From Pseudomonas putida (GTDB taxonomy: Bacteria; Pseudomonadota; Gammaproteobacteria; Pseudomonadales; Pseudomonadaceae), in NCBI GenBank assembly GCA_029953615.1, contig CP124529.1, positions 5,482,494 to 5,546,493 on the forward strand: DNA of 64,000 nucleotides, given 5' to 3'. The position numbers and the translations under genes were made by a program. Below are positions 18,775 to 29,229 of the stretch, piece after piece. The notes under the pieces are model-generated. The model made no database searches. It was not told the origin of the DNA and was given only the letters and a program-made list of their open reading frames with translations. Numbering within the stretch: position 1 is the stretch's first letter; each line of letters starts with the position of its first letter.

Positions 18775-18793
18775 GATCAAGTCATTTGACCAA
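18775..18793. promoter_or_regulatory. Operator-like site before the monooxygenase operon
   Basis: GATCAAGTCATTTGACCAA differs at two of 19 positions from 17616-17634. It lies 30 bases upstream of the monooxygenase ATG (18823), where a bound repressor would block transcription. The rest of the 18529-18774 gap shows no gene. Confidence 0.6.
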
Positions 18794-18822
18794 GTCTCTA
18801 TAACACAACAATAGGAGGCGAC

Positions 18823-20350
18823 ATGTCCTCTCACACTGCTCTTCCGGTTGAGCCGCTCGATATTTTGATCATGGGAGCCGGTGTGTCTGGCATTGGTGCG
18901 GCAGCCTACCTGCGGCGTCATCAGCCGCACAAACGATTTGCGATTCTCGAGTCCCGCGAACGAATGGGCGGCACCTGGGACCTGTTCCGCTACCCTGGCA
19001 TTCGCTCCGACTCGGACCTGTACACCTTCGGTTTCGACTTCAAGCCCTGGACCAAGGCAAAGTCCCTGGCGGACGCCGCAGACATTCTCGAATACCTGCG
19101 AGAAGCCATCGACGAATATGAACTGGCGTCCTTCATCCAGTACCGGCAGAAAGTCGTTTCGGCGAACTGGCAGAGCGATAAAGGGCTCTGGGCAGTGAGC
19201 GTCGAGGATGGTCACACGGCAGAAACCCGCATCATCGAGTGCCGCTGGTTGTTCAGTGCAGGCGGTTACTACCGCTATGACCAAGGGTTCAGCCCACGCT
19301 TCGAGGGCACGGAGGCGTTCAAGGGACAGATCATTCATCCCCAGCACTGGCCGGAAAACCTGGACTACACGGGCAAGCGTGTCGTCGTCATCGGCAGCGG
19401 TGCAACGGCGGTAACCTTGATTCCAGCGATGGCGGACAAGGTCGCCAGCATCACCATGCTGCAGCGCACCCCTTCCTACATCATCAACCAAGCCCGCCAA
19501 AGACTCCGTTGCAGCGTTTCTGCGCAAAATCCTGCCTGCGCAAACCGCCTATTCCCTGACACGCTACAAGAACGCCAAGATCACCCTGGCTTTCTGGGCA
19601 TTCTGCCAACGCTTCCCCAAGCTTTCGAAAAAGCTGCTGCTGTGGCTGACCCGCAAGGAATTGCCCAAAGACTACCCGGTCGACGTACATTTCAACCCGC
19701 CCTACAACCCCTGGGACCAGCGCTTGTGTTCGGTCCCCGAAGGCGATCTGTTCAAAGCCATCAGCGCAGGCAAAGCCGACATCGTCACCGATCACATCGA
19801 GCGGTTCACCGAGTCCGGAGTATTGCTCAAATCGGGCAAGACACTGAAGGCCGACATCATCGTCACCGCCACGGGGCTGAACGTACAGCTGTTCGGCGGC
19901 ATCACCCTGCACAAGGACGGCCGACCGGTGATACTCAGCGAAACCCTGGCCTATAAAGGCATGATGCTCTCTGGTGTGCCCAATTTCGCCTTTGCCGTGG
20001 GCTACACCAACTCGTCCTGGACCTTGAAAGTGTGCCTGCTGTGCGATCATTTCTGTCGCCTGCTGGGCTTCATGGACAAACAGGGCCACAACGTCTGCGA
20101 ACCCAAGGCGCCAGCCGGTATCGAAACCCGCCCCTTGCTGGACTTTGGCGCCGGCTACGTGCAACGCGCCTTGGACAGCATGCCGCGCCAAGGGCCGCGT
20201 GAGCCCTGGGTGATGTCGATGGACTACTTCCGCGACGTCAAACTGCTGCGTCGGGGCAACGTTGCCGACAAGTGCCTCTCGTTCACCACAGTGCCCAACG
20301 CGCCTTTGCACGCTGGTGTCATGCTGCAGCAACAAGGTAGCCGTCGATGA
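18823..20350 (+). CDS. Flavin-containing (Baeyer-Villiger type) monooxygenase, one frame break
   Basis: Class B flavoprotein monooxygenase of about 508 residues. It has the first Rossmann motif [13 protein letters not shown], the complete BVMO fingerprint [12 protein letters not shown] (pattern FxGxxxHxxxWP), the second Rossmann motif [10 protein letters not shown], and ATGLNVQ near the C-terminal third. The likely reaction is NADPH- and O2-dependent insertion of oxygen next to a carbonyl, giving an ester or lactone for the next gene product, a hydrolase. The frame changes within CCC at 19493-19495; dropping one base joins PSYIINQ to [15 protein letters not shown]. The stop overlaps the hydrolase start (ATGA). 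The break sits at a 500-base border and is probably a sequence error. Confidence 0.88.
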
Positions 20351-21222
20351 GCGCCGATCGCTTCTGCGAGCTACCGGGGGAGCGCAAGCTCTGCTATCGC
20401 ACTCACGGCGATGACGACGCCCCGGCGGTCCTGCTCATCGTCGGCCTGGGGCTGCAATTGACCTACTGGCCGCAACCGATCATCGCCGGCCTGGTCGAGC
20501 GCGGGTTCCGCGTCATCACGCTGGACAACCGTGACTCGGGCCGATCGTTCTTCACCGACGTGGTACCTCCCACGGCCATGCAGCAGTTCCTGCGCAAGCG
20601 CACTCCCGGCTATGACCTGGGCGACATGGCCAACGACGTGATCGGGCTCATGAACGGCCTGAACCTGGAAACGGCGCACGTGGTGGGGATGTCGATGGGC
20701 GGCATGATCGCCCAGACCCTCGCGGCCCGGTACCCCGAGCGCGTCAGGACGCTCACTTCGATCTTCTCGACCACCGGCTCGCTGCGCGTCGGCCAGCCCG
20801 CGCTCAAAGCCCTTTTCCAACTACTGCGCCGCCCGCCGCGCAACCAGCAGGAAAGCGTTCGGGACTACGTGGACATCATGCGACTGATCGGCTCGCCCCT
20901 CGAATGCGACGAGCAAGCCCTGCGCAACTACGCCACGCAGGCCTGGGAGCGCGGCGGCGGCGAGGTGAGCAACCTCGGCACCGCCCGGCAGATCGGCGCC
21001 ATCATCAACTCTGGAGACCGCACCCAGGAGCTGCAGCGGGTTCGCTGCAGCACGCTGGTCATCCACGGGGACAAAGACCTCATGGTCGCGACCACCGGAG
21101 GCTTCGCCACGGCCGCGGCGATTCGCCAGTCGAGCCTGGTGCTGTTGCCTGGGATGGGGCATGACTTCCCAACGTGCCTGTCGGGCACACTGCTTTCCCT
21201 GCTGGCAGGGCACATGCGCTAA
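20347..21222 (+). CDS. Alpha/beta hydrolase
   Basis: Hydrolase of 291 residues with the nucleophile elbow GMSMGG (Ser116), an acidic residue in [10 protein letters not shown] and the catalytic His in LPGMGHDFP. An oxyanion-hole region is seen in [10 protein letters not shown]. It overlaps the monooxygenase by four bases, so the pair is translated together; the simplest reading is that it opens the ester or lactone made by the monooxygenase. A terminator follows directly. Confidence 0.87.
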   Translation: MSADRFCELPGERKLCYRTHGDDDAPAVLLIVGLGLQLTYWPQPIIAGLVERGFRVITLDNRDSGRSFFTDVVPPTAMQQFLRKRTPGYDLGDMANDVIGLMNGLNLETAHVVGMSMGGMIAQTLAARYPERVRTLTSIFSTTGSLRVGQPALKALFQLLRRPPRNQQESVRDYVDIMRLIGSPLECDEQALRNYATQAWERGGGEVSNLGTARQIGAIINSGDRTQELQRVRCSTLVIHGDKDLMVATTGGFATAAAIRQSSLVLLPGMGHDFPTCLSGTLLSLLAGHMR

Positions 21223-21236
21223 CACCGTTTCCATTT

Positions 21237-21270
21237 AGGGGCGGATTGCTTGGCCGCCCCTCTTTTTATT
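21237..21270 (+). terminator. Rho-independent terminator
   Basis: The stem AGGGGCGG (21237-21244) pairs with CCGCCCCT (21254-21261), followed by CTTTTTATT. It ends the monooxygenase-hydrolase transcript. Confidence 0.88.
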
Positions 21271-21416
21271 CCACCAGAGGTTTCTCGCAACAGGCTTAAC
21301 CCAAACCCAAAACAACAACATTCCAGTTTCAAGCACACCTGAGCCGCGACGACGGCCTGGCGCGATGCTCCTCCACTGCCCGTTCAACAACGACAACAAC
21401 TGAGCAAGAGGTACGT

Positions 21417-22574
21417 ATGGAATTCAAGTTCTTACTCCCCACCAAAGTCGTGATGGAGCCAGGCCTGCGTGAGCGCACTGGCGAGCATCTGCGTGAATTG
21501 GGGCTCAAGCACGTTCTGATCGTCACGGATGCCGGGGTCAAGGCCGCCGGGCTGCTGAACAGCGTTTACGCCAGCCTGGAAAGGTCGGGCATTTCGTTCG
21601 ACGAAATCGCGGACGTGAAGGCGAACCCTCGCAGCGAAGACATCAACCGCGCGGCACAGCTGTACCGCGGCAAAGGTATCCAGGGCCTCCTGGCCATCGG
21701 CGGCGGCAGCGCGATGGACGCGGCCAAGGCCATCAGCCTGCTGCTGACCCACGAGGGCCGGATCGAAGACTACGAGGGTTCTTTCACCCTTAAGCATGCC
21801 ATTCCACCTATCGTCGCCATCCCGACCACCGCCGGCACCGGCAGTGAAGTGACCTGCTTCGCGGTGATCACCGACACCGTCCGCCATTTCAAGATGAGCG
21901 TCCAGGATTACCGGGTCGGGCCCGTTTTGGCACTGCTCGACGCCCATATTCTCGACACGCTGCCTTCGTCGATTGCCGCCGCAACCGGCATGGATGCCCT
22001 CACCCACGCCATCGAAGCCTACACCGGTCGCATGGCGAACCCGATCAGCGACGGCCTGGCGCTGCACGCCATCCGCCTGATCAGCCAACACCTCAAGCCC
22101 GCCGTGCTGGAGCCTGGCAACCTGCACGCCCGCCAGCAGATGCTGGTGGCTAGTCTGATCGCCGGCATGGCCTTCGGGAACGCCGACGTCGGCAGCGTGC
22201 ACTGCATCTCCGAAGCCATCGGTGGCATGTACGACACACCGCACGGCGTGGGCAACGCGATCTTCCTGCCCTTCGTGTTCGGTCACAACCGCGATGCCGA
22301 CATCACCCGCCACGCCCAGGTCGCCTATGCGCTCGGGATCGACCCCAACCTCTCGCCGGCCGAGGCCGCCGAGGCCGCTGTCGGTTACCTGTTCCAGATG
22401 AGCAAGGATCTGGGCATCCCCCGCTTCGCCGAGGTGAAGGGCGTGCGCGAGGAAGACTTCCTGACCATCGCTGAAAAGTCGAAGAAAAACTTCTCCGACG
22501 CCAGCAATGCCAAGGAAATGACCGTCGAGACCTACCGTGAAATCGTCGCCACTGCTTACCACTTCGTAGCGTGA
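21417..22574 (+). CDS. Iron-containing (group III) alcohol dehydrogenase
   Basis: NAD(P)-dependent alcohol dehydrogenase of 385 residues. The nucleotide-binding loop AIGGGSAMDAAKA, the stretch PTTAGTGSEVT, the metal-ligand region GMDALTHAIEAY and the last His in TPHGVGNA are all present. AAGAGG lies upstream of the ATG. It opens a run of same-strand catabolic genes (permease, aldehyde dehydrogenase, two aminotransferases, reductase). It could oxidise the alcohol released by the hydrolase to an aldehyde for the aldehyde dehydrogenase two genes on. Confidence 0.9.
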   Translation: MEFKFLLPTKVVMEPGLRERTGEHLRELGLKHVLIVTDAGVKAAGLLNSVYASLERSGISFDEIADVKANPRSEDINRAAQLYRGKGIQGLLAIGGGSAMDAAKAISLLLTHEGRIEDYEGSFTLKHAIPPIVAIPTTAGTGSEVTCFAVITDTVRHFKMSVQDYRVGPVLALLDAHILDTLPSSIAAATGMDALTHAIEAYTGRMANPISDGLALHAIRLISQHLKPAVLEPGNLHARQQMLVASLIAGMAFGNADVGSVHCISEAIGGMYDTPHGVGNAIFLPFVFGHNRDADITRHAQVAYALGIDPNLSPAEAAEAAVGYLFQMSKDLGIPRFAEVKGVREEDFLTIAEKSKKNFSDASNAKEMTVETYREIVATAYHFVA

Positions 22575-22586
22575 GGGATGTCAGTC

Positions 22587-23918
22587 ATGAGCGAATCAAT
22601 CCCTAGCGCTTCGCTGAAGCGCACCCTGGGTCCGTTTTCGGTACTGCTGTTCGGCCTGGCGTTCCTGGCGCCGTTGATCGTCTTCGGCACCTATGGCGTG
22701 ATTACCCAGGCCAGCGGCAACACCACGGCGATGGCCTACCTGATCGCGGCGACCGGCGTGGTGTTCACGGCGTTGAGCTATGGCCGGCTGGTCAGGGTGT
22801 TCCCGGTGGCCGGTTCAGCCTACACCTATACCCGCAAGATGCTGAGCGCGAACCTCGGTTTCATGGTGGGCTGGGCCGCCCTGCTCGATTACTTCTTCAT
22901 CCCCATGCTGATCTGGCTGCTCGGTGCCAGCTACCTCAACATGGCGTTTCCAGAAGTGCCGCAGTGGGTGTGGATCATCGGGTTCATCGTCTCCACCTCG
23001 CTGCTGAACGTGCTGGGCATCCAGGTTGCCAACCGTTTCAACGTGCTGTTGATGGTCGCGCAACTGGCCATCATCGTCGTGTTCATCGGCCTGTGCGTGC
23101 ACTACATTGTCGCGGCCAACGGCCCTGGCGGGCTGTTGTCGGCCAAGCCGTTCTTCAACCAGAACGTGCCCTTCGCCACCAGCATGGCCGGCGCCGCCAT
23201 CGCCGCGTACTCGTTCCTGGGCTTTGACGCGCTGTCCACGCTCAGCGAGGAAACCCGCGACCCGGGCCGCACACTGCCGCGCGCCATCCTGCTGGTCGCG
23301 TTGATCGGCGGCTCGGTCTACGTCGGCTCCTCGTACTTCATGTACCTGGCGCACCCCTCCCCCACATTCGAGTTCGTGGACGGGGCTGCCTTCGAGATAG
23401 CCCGCATGATCGGCGGCGACCTGTTCTTCGTCGTGGTCCTGGCGGGGATCATCATCGCCCACTTCGCCGCAGGCATGTCATTCCAGGCCAGCGTGGGCCG
23501 GCTGCTGTACGCCCTCGGCCGGGACAACCAACTGCCACGCAAGCTATTCGGGGCCTTGCATCCTCGTTACAAGACCCCGGTCTTCAACATCCTGCTCTGC
23601 GGCATTTTCGGCACCGCAGGTTTTGGCCTGACGATCGCCACCGCGACGTCCCTGGTCAATTTCGGCGCTTTTCTAGCCTTCACCGCCGTCAACCTCTGCG
23701 CGTTGCGGCTCACCTTTGACGCACGCGTCAAGGACGGGGCCGGCCTGCTGCACGGCGTGCTTTTCCCACTCATCGGCCTGGTCACGGCCGGCTGGATGCT
23801 GGCCAGCCTGGATAAAGACGCACTGATCATGGGTTGTAGCTGGCTCGCCCTGGGCGCGGTTTACCTCGCCTGCCGGACCAGCTTCTTCCGCAACCCAGTG
23901 CCTGACGCGCTGGCGTAG
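22587..23918 (+). CDS. APC-family amino acid/polyamine permease
   Basis: Inner-membrane transporter of 443 residues from the ATG at 22587 (an ATG at 22578 is too close to GAGGG). About twelve hydrophobic segments are visible, and the first has the APC pattern [18 protein letters not shown]. The intracellular loop [20 protein letters not shown] is a hallmark of APC transporters that take up amino acids and amines. Its place between alcohol and aldehyde dehydrogenase genes suggests uptake of the pathway substrate or an amine intermediate. Confidence 0.88.
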   Translation: MSESIPSASLKRTLGPFSVLLFGLAFLAPLIVFGTYGVITQASGNTTAMAYLIAATGVVFTALSYGRLVRVFPVAGSAYTYTRKMLSANLGFMVGWAALLDYFFIPMLIWLLGASYLNMAFPEVPQWVWIIGFIVSTSLLNVLGIQVANRFNVLLMVAQLAIIVVFIGLCVHYIVAANGPGGLLSAKPFFNQNVPFATSMAGAAIAAYSFLGFDALSTLSEETRDPGRTLPRAILLVALIGGSVYVGSSYFMYLAHPSPTFEFVDGAAFEIARMIGGDLFFVVVLAGIIIAHFAAGMSFQASVGRLLYALGRDNQLPRKLFGALHPRYKTPVFNILLCGIFGTAGFGLTIATATSLVNFGAFLAFTAVNLCALRLTFDARVKDGAGLLHGVLFPLIGLVTAGWMLASLDKDALIMGCSWLALGAVYLACRTSFFRNPVPDALA

Positions 23919-23997
23919 CGGCCACCTTCCAATCGAATGCCCTGACGACAACCACAAGGCAAGGCCATGGCCTTGCCGTTCAATGGCGAGAATCGAC

Positions 23998-25422
23998 ATG
24001 CAAACCAAACTCTTGATCAACGGTGCCCTGGTGGCCGGCGAAGGCGAAAACCTCGACGTGTACAACCCGTCCCTGGGCAGCGTCCTGGTACAGACCACCG
24101 AAGCCAGCCGTGCCCAGGTCCATGCCGCGGTGCAAAGCGCGGATGCGGCCTTCGACGCCTGGTCGCAAACGCCGCCCAAGGACCGCGCGGCACTGCTGCT
24201 CAAGCTCGCTGACAGCATCGACGCCCAGGCGCCGGTGTTTGCCCGCCTGGAGGCAGACAACTGCGGCAAGCCGTTCACCGCCGTGTTGCAGGATGAACTG
24301 CCTGCCGTATCCGACGTGTTCCGCTTCTTTGCCGGTGCCGTGCGCTGCCTGCAGGGCTCGGCGGCGGGCGAGTACATCCCGGGCCACACCTCGATGATCC
24401 GCCGCGACCCGGTGGGCGTGGTCGCCTCCATCGCGCCGTGGAACTACCCCCTGCTGATGGCAGCCTGGAAACTGGGCCCAGCCTTGGCCGGCGGCAACAC
24501 CGTCGTGCTCAAGCCGTCGGAACACACGCCGATGAGCACCTTGAAACTGGGCGAGTTGCTCGCCGACATCTTCCCCGCCGGTGTGGTCAACATCGTGCAC
24601 GGTCGCGGCGCCTCGGTGGGTGAGCCGCTGACCAGCCACCCCCAGGTACGCATGGTGTCGCTGACCGGCTCCGTGCGCACCGGCAGCCGTATCATCGAAG
24701 GCACCGCCGACAGCGTCAAACGCATGCACATGGAGCTCGGTGGCAAGGCACCGGTGTTGATCTTCGACGATGCCGACATCGACGCCGCCGTCGAAGGCAT
24801 CCGCGCCTTCGGCTTCTACAACGCCGGCCAGGACTGCACCGCCGCATGCCGCCTCTATGTGCAGAAGGCGGTGTACCCGGAGTTCGTGCGCAAGCTCGGC
24901 GAAGCCGTGTCCAGCATCAAGTGCGGGCTTCAGGATGACCCGGCGACCGAGATGGGCCCGCTGATCACCCAAGAGCACCTGGAGCGTGTCGAGGGCTTCG
25001 TGAACCGTGCCAAGGAACTGCCTCACATTGAGGTGGTCACCGGCGGCAAGCGCGCTGCGGGCGGCGGCTTCTTCTTCGAGCCGACGGTCCTGGCCGGCGC
25101 TACGCAGGAGGACGAGGTAGTGTGCCGTGAAATCTTCGGCCCGGTGGTGACGGTTTCGCCATTCGAAGACGAAGCCCAGGCACTGGCATGGGCCAATGAA
25201 TCGGACTACGGCCTGGCCTCGTCGGTATGGACCGCCGATGTGGGTCGCGCCCATCGCCTGGCCGCTCGCCTGCAATACGGCTGCACCTGGGTCAACACCC
25301 ACTTCATGCTGGTGAGCGAAATGCCCCATGGTGGCGTGAAGCTGTCCGGCTACGGCAAGGACCTGTCGATGTACGGGTTGGAAGACTACACCGTGGTTCG
25401 CCACGTGATGTTCAAGCACTGA
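23998..25422 (+). CDS. Aldehyde dehydrogenase, gamma-aminobutyraldehyde (PatD) type
   Basis: NAD(P)-dependent aldehyde dehydrogenase of 474 residues. The catalytic Glu lies in MELGGKAPV and the catalytic Cys in [14 protein letters not shown]; the [12 protein letters not shown] loop is present. The N-terminus ([11 protein letters not shown]) and the C-terminus ([13 protein letters not shown]) closely follow the E. coli PatD pattern, so an omega-amino aldehyde is a likely substrate, giving an omega-amino acid. It precedes two class III aminotransferases in the same direction. The exact aldehyde is not known. Confidence 0.88.
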   Translation: MQTKLLINGALVAGEGENLDVYNPSLGSVLVQTTEASRAQVHAAVQSADAAFDAWSQTPPKDRAALLLKLADSIDAQAPVFARLEADNCGKPFTAVLQDELPAVSDVFRFFAGAVRCLQGSAAGEYIPGHTSMIRRDPVGVVASIAPWNYPLLMAAWKLGPALAGGNTVVLKPSEHTPMSTLKLGELLADIFPAGVVNIVHGRGASVGEPLTSHPQVRMVSLTGSVRTGSRIIEGTADSVKRMHMELGGKAPVLIFDDADIDAAVEGIRAFGFYNAGQDCTAACRLYVQKAVYPEFVRKLGEAVSSIKCGLQDDPATEMGPLITQEHLERVEGFVNRAKELPHIEVVTGGKRAAGGGFFFEPTVLAGATQEDEVVCREIFGPVVTVSPFEDEAQALAWANESDYGLASSVWTADVGRAHRLAARLQYGCTWVNTHFMLVSEMPHGGVKLSGYGKDLSMYGLEDYTVVRHVMFKH

Positions 25423-25467
25423 CCGCCCACGACCCAGATAGCCCAGATCATTTTTCAAGAGGTTTGC

Positions 25468-26724
25468 ATGAACAACATCGAGACATTCGAAAAGGCTCGA
25501 GTCCAACGTGCGGATGTACTGCCGTGACTTGCCGCTGGTGTTCGATACCGCCCAAGGCAGCAAGATCCGAGGTGAAGACGGCCGCGAGTACCTGGACTTC
25601 TTCGCTGGCGCCGGCGCCCTGAACTATGGCCACAACGACCCGCGCATGCGCGATGCCTTGATCGCGTATCTGTCGTCCAACGGCGTGACCCACGCCCTCG
25701 ACCTGCACACCACCACCAAGCGCCAGTTTCTCGAAGCGATCGAGCGCGACCTGTTCAAGCCACGCGGCTGGGACTACAAGGTGCAGTTCACCGGCCCGAC
25801 CGGTGCCGACGCCGTCGAGGCGGCGTTGAAGCTGGCGCGCAAGGCGACGGGGCGTACCAAGGTCGTCTCGTTCTATGGGGCTTACCACGGCATGACCGCC
25901 GGCGCCTTGGCCGTCACCGGCAACCGCACTCGCCGTGGCCCTGGGCTTTCCACCGATGTGGTGTTCGTGCCGTACGAAGACAGCCCCTACGGCGAATTCG
26001 ACAGCATTGGCTTCCTCGAGCGCCTGGCCAACGACCAGGGCAGCGGCTCGGAGCTACCGGCGGCGGTGATCGTCGAGTCCGTGCAGATCCAGGCCGGCGT
26101 CTACCCGGCTTCCAACGAATGGCTGCAACGCTTGCGCAAGTGGACCAGCGATCACGGCGTGTTGCTCATCTGCGACGAAATCCAGGCCGGCTGCGGGCGC
26201 ACCGGCGACTTCTTCGGCTTCGAGCGCTCCGGGGTGGTGCCAGACCTGATCACCTGCGCCAAATCGATCGGCGGCTTCGGCCTGCCGATGGCGATCGTGT
26301 TGATTCGCGCCGGGCTGGATGTGTGGCAACCGGGCGATCACATCGGCACCTTCCGCGGCAATCAACTGGCCTTCTTGACGGCCCAGATCGCGCTCGGCTA
26401 TTGGCGCGATGAGTCGTTCCTGAAGTTGCTGGCCACCAACTGCGCGGCCATGGAGCGCGCGGTCGCCGGTTTCGCGGAAATTCCTGGCGTGTCGCCTCCG
26501 CGCGCTGTCGCGGCATGATCGCCGGCATCGACTTCGGTCGCGGCAACGTCGCATTCGCCAAGGATGCCCAGCAGCGTGTGCTGCAGGCGGGTGTGCTGGT
26601 CGACCGCTGCGGCCCGAACGGCGAAATCATCAAGCTGATGCCACCGGTGAACACCCCGACCGACCAGCTCGAAGAAGGCCTGAAAGCCTTCGGCGAATCG
26701 GTCGCGGCAGCGTTTAGCCAGTAA
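25468..26724 (+). CDS. Class III aminotransferase, EctB-like (diaminobutyrate-2-oxoglutarate type), two frame breaks
   Basis: PLP-dependent aminotransferase of about 418 residues, the length of EctB. EctB-like features include FFAGAGALNYGHNDP, FTGPTGADAVEAALKLAR, the Asp in LLICDEIQAGCGRTG and the PLP Lys in ITCAKSIGGFGLP. The ATG at 25468 follows AAGAGG. The frame shifts +1 in the GG at 25494-25495 (NIETFEK then LESNVRMYCRDLP) and -1 near 26494, before RCRGMIAGIDFG. The two changes cancel, so total length is a multiple of three; both sit at 500-base borders and are probably errors. No ectoine synthase or ectA gene is nearby, so a role in amine catabolism rather than ectoine synthesis is more likely. 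Confidence 0.82.
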
Positions 26725-26820
26725 CTGCACGGGCCTGCGGTGCGGCCTGTATCGATACAGCGCCGCATGCAGGCTCATCGCGTGCAGTCGACAACCCGTC
26801 CGTGGCAGGAAATCACACCA

Positions 26821-28200
26821 ATGAGCAACGTCACTTCAACCATCCAGAATGACTTGGCTTCATTCATACACCCCAACACCAACCTGGCGCAGCACCAGGA
26901 AATCGGCCCCCTCGTGATCGCCGGCGGCGACGGCGTGCGGGTCTTCGATGAGCAAGGCAACGCCTACATCGAGGCGATGTCGGGCCTGTGGAGCGTTGCC
27001 TTGGGCTTCAGTGAAAAGCGCCTGGTCGACGCCGCCGTCGAGCAGTTCAGGCAACTGCCCTACTACCACAGCTTCAGCCACAAGACCAACGCCCCGGCGG
27101 CGGCGCTCGCCGCCAAGCTGGCCGAGCTGGCGCCGGGCGACCTGAACCATGTTTTCTTCACCAATTCAGGCTCCGAAGCCAACGACTCGGTGGTGAAGAT
27201 GCTCTGGTACGTGAACAACGCGCTGGGCAAACCGCACAAGAAGAAATTCATCTCTCGCCAGCAGGCCTATCACGGCGCCACCATCGCTGCCGGGAGCCTG
27301 ACCGGCATCCCCTCGATTCATCGCGACTTCGACCTGCCGGCCATCCCGGTTCACCATCTGACGTGCCCGAACTTCTACCGGTTCGCCCGGCCAGGGGAAA
27401 CGCAGGAAGCCTTTTCGGCCCGCCTGGCGAACGAACTGGAGCGCTACATCCTCGCCGAAGGGCCGGAAAGCATTGCCGCCTTCGTCGGCGAACCGGTGAT
27501 CGCAGCGGGCGGCGTGATCCCTCCTCCCACTGGCTACTGGGCGGCGATCCAGACAGTGTGCAGGCGCTACGACATTCTTGTGGTGATCGACGAGATCGTC
27601 ACCGGTTTTGGCAGGCTGGGCACGATGTTCGGGGCTCAGCTGTACGACATCCAGCCCGACATCATGGTGCTCTCCAAGCAGCTCACCTCTTCCTACCAGC
27701 CGCTGGCGGCCGTGGTGGTGTCCGATGCCATCAACGATGTACTGGTGAGCCAGAGCCAGCGCCTGGGGGCATTCGCCCATGGCCTGACCTGCACGGGCCA
27801 CCCCGTCGCCACCGCGGTTGCGCTGGAAAACATCCGCATCATCGAAGAGCGCGACCTGGTTGGCCATGTCCAGCGCCTGGCCCCCATGTTCCAGCGCCAC
27901 CTGCGCACGTTCGAAGACCACCCGCTGGTCGGCAACGTCCGAGGCGTCGGGCTGATGGGCGGGATCGAACTGGTTGCGAACAAGGCCACCGGCCAACCGT
28001 TCGCCCAGCCAGGTGCACTGGGTGGCTACGTGTTCACACAGGCCCACAAGCATGGGCTGATCATTCGCGCCCTCTACGACACGATCGCGTTCTGCCCGCC
28101 GTTGATTACCACGCAGGGCGACATCGAAGCGATCTTCAGCGCCTTCGAGCGCACGTTGGCTGATGCAACGGACTGGGCCCGATCGCAGAACCTGCGGTGA
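26821..28200 (+). CDS. Class III aminotransferase (omega-amino acid/polyamine:pyruvate type)
   Basis: PLP-dependent aminotransferase of 459 residues from the ATG at 26821; the open frame extends upstream to 26740 but overlaps no ribosome site. Family motifs are FTNSGSEANDSVVKM, the substrate-cofactor region FVGEPVIAAGGVIPPP, VIDEIVTGFGRLG (Asp to the pyridine N) and the PLP Lys in MVLSKQLTSSYQPL. It resembles SpuC-type polyamine:pyruvate and beta-alanine:pyruvate aminotransferases. With the PatD-like dehydrogenase beside it, it fits conversion of a terminal amine to an aldehyde and then an acid. Confidence 0.88.
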   Translation: MSNVTSTIQNDLASFIHPNTNLAQHQEIGPLVIAGGDGVRVFDEQGNAYIEAMSGLWSVALGFSEKRLVDAAVEQFRQLPYYHSFSHKTNAPAAALAAKLAELAPGDLNHVFFTNSGSEANDSVVKMLWYVNNALGKPHKKKFISRQQAYHGATIAAGSLTGIPSIHRDFDLPAIPVHHLTCPNFYRFARPGETQEAFSARLANELERYILAEGPESIAAFVGEPVIAAGGVIPPPTGYWAAIQTVCRRYDILVVIDEIVTGFGRLGTMFGAQLYDIQPDIMVLSKQLTSSYQPLAAVVVSDAINDVLVSQSQRLGAFAHGLTCTGHPVATAVALENIRIIEERDLVGHVQRLAPMFQRHLRTFEDHPLVGNVRGVGLMGGIELVANKATGQPFAQPGALGGYVFTQAHKHGLIIRALYDTIAFCPPLITTQGDIEAIFSAFERTLADATDWARSQNLR

Positions 28201-28254
28201 GCAAAGGCTCTCCCGTGGGGCATCACATAAAACAACAATCAAGAGGCTTTGAAC

Positions 28255-29163
28255 GTGCGCGAACAAAATGATGAAAGTTTCGAGTTTGATGTGTCCGTGG
28301 TCGGGCTCGGTGCGATGGGAACGCTCATGGCACACGCGTTGCTCAAGCAAGGCAAACGCGTGGCGATCTGGAATCGATCACCCGGCAAGGCTGCGTCGCT
28401 CGTCGCCGCTGGCGCTCACCTGTGCGACAGCGTTGAAACCGCGCTGGTTGCAAGCCCGGCCACGATCTTCGTGCTCCTGGACAACCACGCGACCCACGAG
28501 GTGCTCGGGATGCCAGGTGTGATGCATGCACTGGCCAACCGTACGATCGTCGATTACACCACCAACGCCCAGGACGAGGGACCGGCGCTTCAGGGCCTCG
28601 TCAATCGGGCGGGCGGCCATTACGTCAAAGGGATGATCGTGGCCTACCCGCGCAACGTCGGCCATCGCGAAAGCCACAGTATTCATACCGGCGATCGTGA
28701 GGCCTTCGAGCAGCACCGGTCGCTGCTTGAAGGGCTCGCCGGCCATACGGTGTTCCTTCCCTGGGGCGAAGCATTGGCCTTCGCGAGCGTGCTCCACGCC
28801 CATGCGTTTGCCGCGATGGTTGCGTTCTTCGAGGCCGTGGGTGCGAGCGAACGGTTTGGCCTGTCGGTTTCGAAGACAGCCAGGCTCCTGCTCGACACGT
28901 CACGCTTTTTCGTCGCCGACGCACTCGAGGAAGCGGCACGCCGGCTCGAAGCGCAGGATTTCGCAGGCGACCAGGCGAGGCTCGATGTACATGTAGATGC
29001 CTTCGCGCACATTGCCCAATCCCTGCATGCACAAGGGGCCTGGACGCCAGTGTTCGACGCGGTATGCCAAGTCGCGCAGCGCGCGGCATCAATGGGCTAT
29101 GGCAACCAGGACATTGCAGCCATCACCCTGTCATTCGCCCACGACAAAGCGCCCGGGCACTAA
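28255..29163 (+). CDS. NAD(P)-binding dehydrogenase, imine reductase / 6PGDH-like
   Basis: Protein of 302 residues from the GTG at 28255, with AAGAGG eight bases upstream (a TTG at 28249 is too close). The N-terminal Rossmann motif is VVGLGAMGTLMAHAL, followed by WNRSPGKA, where the Arg points to NADPH preference. The C-terminal half is helical, as in beta-hydroxyacid dehydrogenases and imine reductases. It ends the catabolic run after two aminotransferases and an amine oxidase-like flavoprotein, so reduction of a cyclic imine is a reasonable guess; the family could also reduce a semialdehyde. Confidence 0.75.
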   Translation: MREQNDESFEFDVSVVGLGAMGTLMAHALLKQGKRVAIWNRSPGKAASLVAAGAHLCDSVETALVASPATIFVLLDNHATHEVLGMPGVMHALANRTIVDYTTNAQDEGPALQGLVNRAGGHYVKGMIVAYPRNVGHRESHSIHTGDREAFEQHRSLLEGLAGHTVFLPWGEALAFASVLHAHAFAAMVAFFEAVGASERFGLSVSKTARLLLDTSRFFVADALEEAARRLEAQDFAGDQARLDVHVDAFAHIAQSLHAQGAWTPVFDAVCQVAQRAASMGYGNQDIAAITLSFAHDKAPGH

Positions 29164-29229
29164 CCGCGTGATACTGGCCTTTCGGATCGAACCTGAAGAC
29201 AACAACAATAAAAATCGCTGGAGGATCAT

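Noticed and set aside
26740..26820. Upstream start for the second aminotransferase
   Set aside because: The added residues are not family-like, and ATG 26821 matches homologues.
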